64,000 nucleotides of DNA from Phoronis australis (taxonomy: Eukaryota > Phoronida > Phoronidae): assembly GCA_002633005.1 (NCBI GenBank), contig NMRA01000166.1:64716-128715 (forward strand), written 5' to 3'. Shown here one piece after another: positions 50,201 to 62,200 of this stretch (positions within the stretch are counted from its first letter, which is position 1; each line of letters opens with the position of its first letter). Under the pieces are notes generated by a model, which ran no database searches, had not been told where the DNA came from, and saw only the letters and a program-made list of their open reading frames with translations. Position numbers and translations under genes: made by a program.

Positions 50201-53200
50201 TTGTTATCCTGGCTAGTGGCTCTGAGCCCGATCAGGCTCGTTGCGGCCGGCCGGACTGACTCGTTATCCCGGCCGGACTGACTCGTTATCCCGGCCAGTG
50301 GCTTTTTAAACTGATCAGATTTCACGAACATAAACCAGCCAAAGTTCAGTGGGAACTAAAGTTCCAGTCAAGAAAATACCATACTAGTGAGCCAAAGTAA
50401 TGTGCATGTGATTATGGTCGCCACGAAACTGCAAATCTACTTACTCGTCGGGAGCCGCGAATTCAGGTTCCACTTTGGTCACAGCACCATCAGGGCAGAA
50501 GTTGTACATTGACAATCATTATTTGAATAACATAAATGTAAATAAAGATTCCCCTAACACCTGGCCGTAGCATTGAAATTGAGTTGTTTCACAACAGTTT
50601 CTGCCAGCAAACACTAAATTTGCATGAGCTCACACAGCCTCGGTGTCCCATTGCTCCTTAAGCCGGTAACGCAGTGATTTATTCATTGCTGGCTTCGGAA
50701 ATCATTTGCACTCACGAACACTCCAAAGGCATTACACAAATTGCATCTAATGAGACAGACTTTGTTTCAGTTTTATATAAGTATTGGTTAGGGTGAGAAT
50801 AAATCATTTTGAAACAGAACGCTCAGTAATAAATGTCAACATGGCAACTCGCAATCCCGACAGCTTAGAGCTCATCAGTCCCGACTTCGCAGGTGGATCG
50901 TTAAGTTTCACAGGCTATCAATTCGAACAGGAATACAGTGATGAAGAAATACTAGAGAGGCGCTGTGAGCAAGCTCAGACAACGGAATGTATGGATAGTT
51001 ATATGGTAAGCCGGCATTCGTCAGGCACTATCAACGTCTGCAGGCCACAGACACGGAGATGTTTCACAGCCTCATACTTGCTATTAACAGCGTACATTTC
51101 ATTTTTCACTACCATGAGCTACATCCTAAGCATTTCGGACTCTCGAGAAAGTCGAAAAAACGATATACCCGCTTTCCTCACAGCTGATTAGTTCGGATAA
51201 GCGGGAACGATGCACTGCAACATAGCGGCACTCACTCTGCATATGAACCACTGACGTTACTAGCGTCGTTTCTCACCTTCCTCACAGGTTAACGCAACAC
51301 CTCTTGGCAAGGTAAGGTCTACCGTATGCGAGGCGATGTGGATATAGACCGATTAAGATGGCAAAAAAGACTAATTAAATTGGGTGGCATTTTCCTTTAA
51401 TTTCCGAAAACAAGGAAGAGGCTTCATTTTACACCCCATTACTTTTTACAGTTCATCAATTTCCTACAGTTGACCATATTTCCAGCTGTTTTTTTATTTA
51501 TGGTGTTGTTGCAGTATCACAAAGAAGTGACACGGCTAGTGAGCGGAGACACTCGGCAGAAACTAGGTCAGGGTTTGTTGTCGTTTGCCAGGCAATGGAT
51601 GCAGTTTGTCACCAAGAAGTGTGAACGAGGGCGAGGGCTGAGACCAAGGTGAGAAATTAGATCACTATTCTTGAAATAAGATCTTTTCTTGAACAAAAAA
51701 CATGGAAATTTTTCAGAAACCAATGGAGGCTGATCATGTTGGACTGGTGACTCGTATCGCGGCCTGACTACCAGGAGATCCTTCACAGTGGTTGGCATAG
51801 GGGAATAGTTTGACTTGGTGAAAAGAGCCTTTTACAATGTATGTGATTAGACGTTATTCACTTTAAGCAATTCCCCCTCCGCCTCCCCCTCCTCCTCCTC
51901 CTCCTCAGGGCTCTGGTATCCTTCCAGATTCACATGATCACTCAAAAGTCTCCCAGCATGAGTCATCAGTCTTATGTGACTTGTTCAATATTGTTTAATT
52001 AGGTCACTCACTGTGACCACACATATAACCTTTCTGACATGAAAACTTCACGGTATTTATTTCTCAGGTGGGCTAACCATGGTCTGGAGTTTCTGATTGT
52101 GGCTTGCGAGCCTCGTAATCTGGCCAGCCTGTCGGGTAGTGAGTTTGAGATGTTGAAGGACAGTATCAACAACTGTATATCTCATGTGATCGGCAGCAAG
52201 GACAAGGCAGCAGGTGCAACAAGACCTTTTGAACTATTTTTTCATCTTCAGCTTTTTTGAATTTGTTGACATTATTTTGTTTTACATTCTTGTAACACCA
52301 TAGATTATAGACAACATATTTGCAACTTCGCCATTTTCTTGCATACTATCCTAGAGGAGGCGCCTCTGTCCTAAATTATCTGTTTCAGTTTCCGGTTAGT
52401 GTATTGTGACGACACAACAGCCGACCATGATTAGCAGACGACGTACTTGCCAGAAATAAAACCAGATAATTTGGCCAGGTGTCGCTAGTGAATAATGACA
52501 CCATTGCTTCTGTAAGAGCATAGATTTCGTCCACTGAAAGTATACGGAGTTGGTGGTCCATGTACTATAGTCTATGGTAACACTAACATTAATGGAGACT
52601 CCATGAGATGTCTTCAATTCATGATTTATATTTTGCTGATTAATTGAAAGAGCTTTCAACTTTCTGCCTATGCGATTACAGTAGAATTCATTACACTTTG
52701 TTTATGAAGGTCAAGAAGGCAAAACTTAGCTTAATTTGTTCAACACATGTTTAATGATAGAACTAGAACACTGCATAACAAAAGCAATCAGGCAATTTTC
52801 TTTTCCACTTCATTCTCAGTCATGAGGGAAGGCTACATTGATGATGAATTTGGCTTCTGTCCAGCTGTGATGTTGAATACTTTTCCTGTTTACTATTAAT
52901 TACTGCTACTAAGTAACACACACTTCAGTAGATTTAAGTCGTATGTTCCCTGTTGAATTTAAAATGCAATTAATAAGTGAAATATCAAATATAACCAAGT
53001 GACTACATGGTTTTCAGAGCGCAGACATTTTCCGCAGCGAGTCAATAGTCCAGATGTTACAGCACAGCGATACGCGTACAAGAATCAGTTGTCGTGTCCA
53101 GACCCCATCCGGCCCAACAGGTCTTTGTCAACGAGGTCCACCCAAAGTGACCCTCCCTCCACTCCCAACTCTGCTGAAGTGTTTGGTTAGTGGATGTACA

Positions 53201-56200
53201 GAGCAGTTGATCTTTCCACTGTTTTTTCAATGTGGTCAAAACCTTCAGAATTATGACATTTTGCAGCTGAATAAAATACTACCCATTCTAGAAACCATTC
53301 TTTTTGTAATTTAATTTTCCAATATGCCATTTGCCTAGCTATGCCTTTGCTAGTCGTAGTTACATTTTTTCTGCACCTCCTCACTGTTGGAATGTACTTG
53401 AATGGTTAGATGTTGAAGTCATACAAAGGGCCAGGAGTAGCTGCTAATACAACTGCTGTAACTGTTAATGTTAGTCTTGGTGATGAAGAATTAGGCAGGT
53501 ATAATACATAATGCTGACCCATGATTCTACTGCAGCCCTTGGTAAGGAGCTGAGAAGCCAAAGTTTGGACCACCATGATGTGAAGATAATGGATGGAGAT
53601 GATGGTGGATTGGTGATGGAGGTGGATGGACAGGGTGAGACTTGACTGGAGGAGGCTGGGGGGTACTCTTAATGTATCATAAGGACTGCGGGATGGAGTT
53701 ATTCCTATGGTATCATAGTGAAAGGGTTGTTGGATGCTGGGGGTACTCCTAGTCAAGAGAGGGGCTGTGATATGTATTGGTATGTTGGCTGACTAGAAGT
53801 GTAGCAGTTGGATGTTTTCACTAAGTGATGGAAGGCAATATGTGGGTAATAGAGTTACTGTGAATTGTTTTGTAATAGTTCAGTAGTGAAGTGTTGTTGT
53901 ATAGGTCCTGCCATTATAGTAGGTGTTTTACCTACAAGTGACTGGTCCTGCCATTATAGTAGGTGTTTTACCTACAAGTGACCGGTCCTGCCATTATAGT
54001 AGGTGTTTTACCTACAAGTGACTGGTCCTTCCATTATAGTAGGCGTTTTACTTACCAGTGACTTTAAAATTATTGTTCTATCTTAGCTTAAAGGCAACTT
54101 TTCTATCTTGTGATTGTTCTTTACTGTTTTCTCTGGCATTACTTTCTAACATTTCCTACCAGTCAGGAGTGGTGGGAGTTTTATTCCAAACAAGAGAAAA
54201 CATCACTTGAAGTATTACCAACAAAAGTGGTCTTGATGGCTTTGCTGGGACTGCTTTTCTTGTACGTGATTTATCTTATCCATCTTCTGTGGTGTTAATT
54301 TCTAACTTTCCTGACCAATTAGCATTCAGAGTTGTTCCAACCAATGCCTTCATATGAAATAATATTTATTGTTACAGTAATGATCTGGTTAAACTGATGA
54401 CTGTTTTTTCCAGTTACATCAGAGCCAGCCAGTCCAATGCAGGTGGTCCAGGCTGCAATTAGTGTGCTAGAGACTGAACGTAACAACAAACTCTTCAAAA
54501 GCCAGGTGATTGGCAGAGTCACAGGAAGGAAGAGCGAGATAGAGTACCATATCAGCGGCCGACGAGTCAACTTTAAGTGGCAGAGGGGGCAGAAAATTGG
54601 TGAGCCATTCAAAAGTTTATTCAAGATAGAGTTCAAGGCAGATATTTTAGTCAAGTCTCATTGATCAAAGACATGCTGTATGCTGTCTATTTCTTAATCA
54701 ATGTTTTCTTTTTAGGTGAGGGTCAGTTTGGCAAGGTGTACGCGGCTGTCAACATGGATACTGGAGGCATTATGGCTATGAAGGAGGTGAGTCTGTCACC
54801 TGACACAAAGTGGTGCTCAGGCATTATGGCTATGAAGGAGGTGAGTCTGTCACCTGACACAAAGTGATGCTCAGGCATTATGGCTATGAAGGAGGTGAGT
54901 CTGTCACCTGACACAAGGTGGTGATCAGGCATTATGGCTATGAAGGAGGTGAGTCTGTCACCTGACACAAGGTGGTGCTCAGGCATAATGCCCTTTTTGG
55001 TGACAACATTAAAAAATAATTGTCGGTTTGTTTGTTAAACTTTATTATAGACAATGACAGTAAAAATAAAGAGAGGAAAGCTTGACAGAGAAACAATCTG
55101 ACATTTAAAAGTAGTTGAATTCTGGTGTTTATGATTGAGGTATAAGTTGTCAACACAGCCTTCAGTTTTGAACTACAGAACAGTCAATATATTACATAAT
55201 TATTTGTGTATTTCAATTGCTGATGCTCGAATATTTGCCTTTAATAAGCTTTAATTTACGATAGCTATCTGTTTCGTACCATACTAATTATGAAGTAAAC
55301 GTTCACATTTTGCTTATTTGATTGTGTTGTGGAGCTGTATGTAATAAAATTTCACTTGTCCATCATATTAAAGCTAATTTACTATTAACAATGATTTTAG
55401 ATCAAGTTTGTCCCTAATGACCACCAAACGATCAAAGACATCGCTGATGAGATCAAGAACTTTGAGGGTATTCAACACGAGAGTCTAGTAAAGTACTATG
55501 GTGTTGAGGTGCACCGGGTAAGTGCTGTTTATTCACTGTGTGTGCGAGCATAATTGTGTTAATAGCGAAAATGACTGGTAATGTAATAACTATCAGGGTG
55601 GCAAAATTGTAATTGCAGAATGTCTTAATTACGGAATGGCTTAATTACAGAATGGCTTAATTACAGAATGTCTTAATTACAGAATGTCTTAATTTCAGAG
55701 TGTCTTAAGCACCTTACTAACTTTCCAGGTAATTTTCATTAATTCTCGGTCATGGATGAACACTTACTATGACTATGAATTTAACTTCCAACCATAGTGA
55801 CAGGGAATTCTGGGTCATTTAGTATGCATACCTTTTTAAAAGTATTAGTGTATTGTGGATGCACGTCTCTTTATTGTTATGTATTCTCGCTAGGGGTCAG
55901 TTTTGGTTTTACCTTGTGTTCAGTTGTTGAGCGGGCAGTTCAAATTGGTCTGTGACGGGTTGCGGACGTGAGTGGAGATTGTTAATGAGACACTGGTGCT
56001 GAACATTTTAGTGGCTGTTCACATGCTGTCAAACTATTGAGTAAGTGTTTGTTGATGTGGTGAGCGTATCCAACTGTGTAGACAACTATGTCTGCTCTTG
56101 TGCGTGGAACTCGTCTGTAACATTTAGCAGGAAGCTGTGGACCACGTGGGAATACTAGCTGATTACGGCGACTCAAGATACCGCAAGCTCAAGTGATAGT

Positions 56201-59200
56201 GTTGGCGTTCAATGACGACATAGTTCTGGTTTGTCCAGCCTCCGTCCCTGTATTGAAAATTAGGTGTTGTGTCCAAACAACAAATGGTTCTGCATGTTTG
56301 GAACTTTTTTTGTTTGCATTGTTAAAATAGATGTTAAAGTGAGGCATTGTGCCCTAAACAACAATCCACCACAATCATTTTTGCAGCACCACCAAAATGT
56401 GCAGGCAGTGAATAAGCCAGTTTCCATAAAATGAACTGTTGATGTCTGGGTTTGATATAAACTGTTGCTTTAGTCCATTTTCAGCACATGAAATAACCCA
56501 CCATGATACGCCAGCTTGTTGCTCATTTTTTCAGGTGATAGCGAATTATTGATTCTTTAAAAGCCCAGAAATTCCTTTTCTGAAATCTGAATGAAGAATG
56601 TGTTTTGACCAGTTTGTAACTTGGTATGTGGTTTAAATCGAAATTTAATTCCTCTGACAGAAAGCTGGTTTATTGCAGCTTTAATTTCTGGTGTCGTTCT
56701 TAACAATCAGTAATGAGAGAACCAGAACTTGTTTAATATTGTGTGTCATGCTTGATGTTTTTGCAGGATGAGATGTTAATCTTCATGGANTTGTGTCCAA
56801 ACAACAAATGGTTCTGCATGTTTGGAACTTTTTTTGTTTGCGTTGTTAAAATAGATGCTTAAGTGAGGCATTGTGCTCTAAACAACAATCCACCACAATC
56901 ATTTTTGCAGCACCACCAAAATGTGCAAGCAGTGAATAAGCCATTTTCCATAAAATGAACTGTTGATGTCTGGGTTTGATATAAACTGTTGCTTGAGACC
57001 ATTTTCAGCACATGAAATAACCCACCATGATACGCCAGCTTGTTGCTCATTTTCTCAGGTGATAACGAATTATTGATTCTTTAAAAGCCCAGAAATTCCT
57101 TTTCTGAAATCTGAATGAAGAATGTGTTTTGACCAGTTTGTAACTTGGTATGTGGTTTAAATCGAAATTTAATTCCTCTGACAGAAAGCTGGTTTATTGC
57201 AGCTTTAATTTCTGGTGAGACGTTCTTAACAATCAGTAATGAAAGAACCAGAACTTGGTTTAATATTGTGTGTGTCGTGCTTGATGTTGTTGCAGGATGA
57301 GATGTTAATCTTCATGGAGTACTGTGATGAGGGTACAATAGAAGAGGCTGCTAAGGGGGGTCTCAACGAGACTATGGTACGCAAGTACACCAAGGAAATC
57401 CTGGTGGCAGTCAATAAACTCCATGAAAACAGCATCGTGCATAGGGATATCAAGGGTAGGGTCACTGTATTGTTTTACATGCACCATGATTATTATCTCC
57501 TAATTTTGGAAAGTCAGTGTCGTCAACCGTCCATGTAGGCACGGTTCAGTGATTGAAGCAGATTGTCAATTCAATTCAGTAGCCTCAGCAAGCATTATTG
57601 TTCTCATAAATGATTTGTTTTTTTTTTGTTTCTTTTTTATTTCGATAAAGTTGAGTTTTATTGTCAGGTCTTTGGTAATTTTATTAGAAATTATCAATTG
57701 ATTTTCCTGTAACTTCAGGTGCCAACATATTCTTAACGTCCAACGGACCAGTCAAACTGGGAGACTTTGGATGCTCAGTTAAACTGAAGAATCACACAAC
57801 AATGCCAGGAGAGGTGAACAAATTAGTGGGCACCACAGGTAAATGATATGCAAACCCTTCACTTCAGTATTACAGTAGGAAATCTGCTCCCCTTGGCGAC
57901 TTACATGGTCACTGTGCGAGCGGAAAAAAAAATTGTGCTAGATTCCAAACATTCTTAAGATCTTTAGAAATGAAGGTCAGTATTAACATGGCTGTAAATT
58001 TTGCATTCTGTCCAAGAAGTAAACTGTTGATTTAAGCCACTTACTGCTGTTTACTTGGTGTCAAATTGTTTCTTACTCAGATGATAAACGATCTCTGGGT
58101 TTGCTAGAACTGACAGTTCGCTATTGCTTGGTATATAAAATGGCATGTCGTGTCAAGTCAACTTGTGCAGGTTTGTCTCGAGCAATAACAAACAGTCGGT
58201 TCTTTGGAAGCCCTTAAGTAATTACTCACTTGACTAAGGCACAGTTTTTATAACGGTAAGTAGTCTAAATCAGAATTAGTATTTTGTGGTTAAACTTAGG
58301 GGCTGGTTCCAAGAAACTGTCTTAAGTTCATATTTGACTTAAGTCTAAGATTTGTCTCAACCTCCAAACATTAAAACTTCCAAGTCCTGTAATTTAAAAA
58401 CTTAATGTCAAACTTCCGATCACTTTCTTGGAACGCACTTACGACAAATTTAAGATTCATCTTTGTCTTAGTGAAGTCAGATTTCTTGGAAAGGGGCCCA
58501 AGTTTATAGCCACTTTAAAGAAGGTTCGTGGACAGAGGTTATTTAATTTATTCACAATTTGAACTATAAGGTTTGTCTCACTTAATAAAAAACATGGAAT
58601 TCTGTGTTCTCAGGTTGTATTTGACATAACTGTATTGATTGACTGCAGTTTACCCCGCAAGCCAATTTCTTACATCTACTAGTATCATTTCTGGTTCTAC
58701 ATTGCAGCTTTCATGGCACCAGAGGTGATTACTAAGAATGCCACTGAAGGCCATGGTAGAGCAGCAGATATCTGGAGTCTTGGCTGTGTTGTTGTGGAAA
58801 TGTTCACTGGAAAGGTATGGATTACTACGGGACATGTAGTGTTAAACCTGTCATTAACCTGTATTCCGTGAAAAACTAAACATTTGGTTAAGATTATGTA
58901 ATACCTTATCCACTTGTTGGTGTACATAGCCAATTGTCTATAAAGCTATAATAACATTTAACTCTGACAGTAAAAGGTTAGTATATATTTCCTGAATGAT
59001 TAAACAGCATGTTTGAGAACATTGGATATGGTCTAAAAGCTTCTTATGAATCCAATGAGCCATGTCTGAGATATGATGTTTCAAAACTGGCCATTTTTCG
59101 AGTGTCCTACATAACCTGTAGACCATGTAACAAAGGTGTTTCTTTCCCAAATGAGATGATATGAAGTGACAATTAGTTATTCCCTGAGGCCAGGCTCAGG

Positions 59201-62200
59201 TAGATATTTTGACCCAGAGGGTTATGTGACTGGCTGAGGCTGGTTTCTAGGCAAAATGATTTGCCACTTCTGCTCAAGTTCATACTGTATCTGCCCTAAT
59301 AAGCGCCCAGGGCACTTAGAAAAATTCTTATTGTGTCCTAAGATGACTGATACCCGGTCTCCAAAGGTATGAAGTCATAAGCTAGGATTCATGAAATTTA
59401 CGATCTGTGATGTAGCTGTAACCTATGACAGACTTTCTACAAAATTGTGGTGCATTTTTATCAAACTTCTTTGTTGAATTACGATCATTTTTCAGAAAAT
59501 TGTGCTGAAATCCCAGGGCGAAAACTTGCCGACTGATGTGTCGCAGTTTCGACTCAACAAATTACCTGAAGTCCTTAAGTTTTCAAAATAGCATTCTTGC
59601 GGAATCGGGATTAACTGTAGAATAAATCCAAATTTGTGCTAGATCATACCCTGCAACACGAGAAAAATCTCTGGACCAACACACTTGTTGTTGTAACGTG
59701 ACGTTTGTTTTCAAGTTCGTCTGCATGTGTGTTGAGCAAGCGCATGCGTGTCATCAGATTTCATTTGCCAGAGTAAACGCAGTGCGACGATATATAGGTG
59801 TGCATTGTAACTAAAGAAATTTACACATTAAGCAGTAAAGCAGAACGTGTTTTATTTTAGCACTTGCTGGTCTTATCTGTTAAAAAACGTTCGAGAATTT
59901 CTCGGTAAGGCAGATATGAAATGTCATTGAATTTCCGGGTGACTGGATGCGTGACAGTCTAACTGTTATTTTCCGGGAGATTCGGTCAAGTTTTTCTTAG
60001 TGTTCGTGTTCAAAGAAATTTGGATTCCTGTTGAGTTAGAAGATCTGTTCTGAAAGGCCAAATCATAGTTGTGGGACACGTTACTCGCAAGCTCATCAAA
60101 ACTTAAGCGTTTTTTGAAGCACTGCAGAAATTTCAAGTGTATGGTCACGGCTAAATACCAACGTAGCGGCGAGGTTCGTGGTCTACAAATTCTGCGCTTA
60201 ATGATTTTTCAGGACTGTCGGATATTATTGATAAATTGAAGACGTTACTGTAGAATTTTAGGTATAAGGCATTTTTCGCATGTACAAGTTCATGGGCTGG
60301 GCGCTCATTTTAGCGAAGTCTGAAAACGCATGGGGGGCGCTTATAGGGGCATGGGTGCTTATTAGGGCAAATACAGTAAATCACTTCTCATCTGAGTAAG
60401 GAACAAGTTGAGACCTGGCTAGAGTTCAGTAGCTGACTTGTAGCTAGAATAATCTTATTAGCCACAATCACGTATTCTCATTTATACACGGCAATCTCGC
60501 AATGTCTTGCTTTTCTACGGAGGTCGTAGTGTTATTGAACTCTGATGTAAATATAGCTCTTTAATAATGGTGGAAGAACTAATAAGAAGTTATTGATGAT
60601 GGTGGATTTATGGCAACTTGAAGTGAATGCATCTTTGTGTGATGTGGATTATGTAATTTTGTATGCAGTGACAGAGGTTGACATTACCATAAACGCATGC
60701 CTTCTGATAGTTTTGTGTGACTCTTGTTGCGCAATACTTCCATCCTTTCAAGATTTTTGTTTTGTTCTTTTTCTGGTGAGATTAATAAAAAGAGAATAAA
60801 ATTTTATATTTTTCTATTTGAATCAATTGTTACAAGCTGCACTTATAATACTTATGGGAAAGTTTTGCAAAGCATTGGTAACTCACCAATTGAGATGAAT
60901 GACATTCATTGCTGACTTTAATGCAGAATGCGTAATTAATTAAGTGTATCACAACTCTCCATCAAAGAATTCCTCTCAAGCTCAAACTTAAAGGTGTATT
61001 CCCGTCTTCACACTACGGAAATTGTTTGGAGGTGTCTTATGTTGGATGTCCATTACGATTAGCACCAATAAAAAGTTACATGGAGGACATATTTATGGGC
61101 ACTATGGGAGTACGTGAACAGTATGTAATATAAAAAGGAGTGATTTCCATAAAAGAGATGGTAGCTTGCTTGTTTACTGATAAGACATGGTGTACTGTTT
61201 TGTATTGTAGAGGCCATGGCATGAGCTGGAGAGCAACTATCAGATCATGTTCAAGGTGGGTATGGGCGGCACACCGACCATCCCGGACACGCTCAGTGAA
61301 GAAGGCAAAGACTTCCTGTCCCTCTGCTTTGAACAAGATCCCAAACAGAGGGCGCTGGCAAGTCAGTTGATGGACCATAAGTTCATTAAGGTAACCAGCA
61401 AATAATGAGAATAATAGCTACTGTTTTAACAATTGAATAATAATATGGCTGTCAATTTCAAATGAAACCCAGAACATGTATTTGATAAGTGGCACATTTG
61501 TGTTTGGAAGCTTGTGCACACAAACAGAAAGTTGAGTACAAATTATTAGTATGTTCTGTTTAGGCAGAAAGAAAAGAAAATGTACACTCTTGTAGTACTG
61601 ATTTGTGCATTTTAGAAGCAGTGACAGTATTTTTGTGCAAGTCGATATCTATTAATGTCAGGTTTTAAAAGCAAGAACATGAGACATAAGTTAATTTCAT
61701 CAACCAAGTACACTCTACTAGAGAGCAGTAGTAAGAGTTAGGGGTTCATTCAACACAGACTTGAAAGCTTTTGACTCAACCCACTTTATGCACGTTTGAG
61801 CAGAAATGATCCGCCCCTCACTGTACTTCCCCTTATCATCATGTTCTCTTCCCCGAGCTGAATCAGGTGCAATTGGAAACTATAGGAACACTGCAAGCGC
61901 TTACCACTGTACCAACAGCTGGTCCAGTGTAGTAGCTATACAAATAATCCTCATGGTAGTTGGCAGTTAATTTTTCCATTTAGTAGCTCATTTTTTGCAT
62001 TCACCATGTTATGCATTCGACGTAATATCTGTGGAGCCAGTCTTCATTTCTCACATTATCACTGTCAGCATTTCTCGAATGATAAAGGAATGCTGAAGAA
62101 TTGTCTGTGAGGGAAGAATGTTCTTAATAGTGAGATTGCCTTTCTAGTTTGTGAGACAAGAAGATAGCTGTCCTGATATTGCAACATTTGTATCACCCTA

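Noticed and set aside
54170-54218. Extra MAP3K4 exon ([13 protein letters not shown])
   Set aside because: It vaguely resembles a WEL-containing stretch upstream of the kinase domain and has a CCTACCAG acceptor, but its phase cannot join to the flanking exons, which join each other correctly without it.
56762-56789. Separate kinase exon before the N
   Set aside because: It is the truncated first copy of the 57296 exon, cut at the N; most likely an assembly duplicate.
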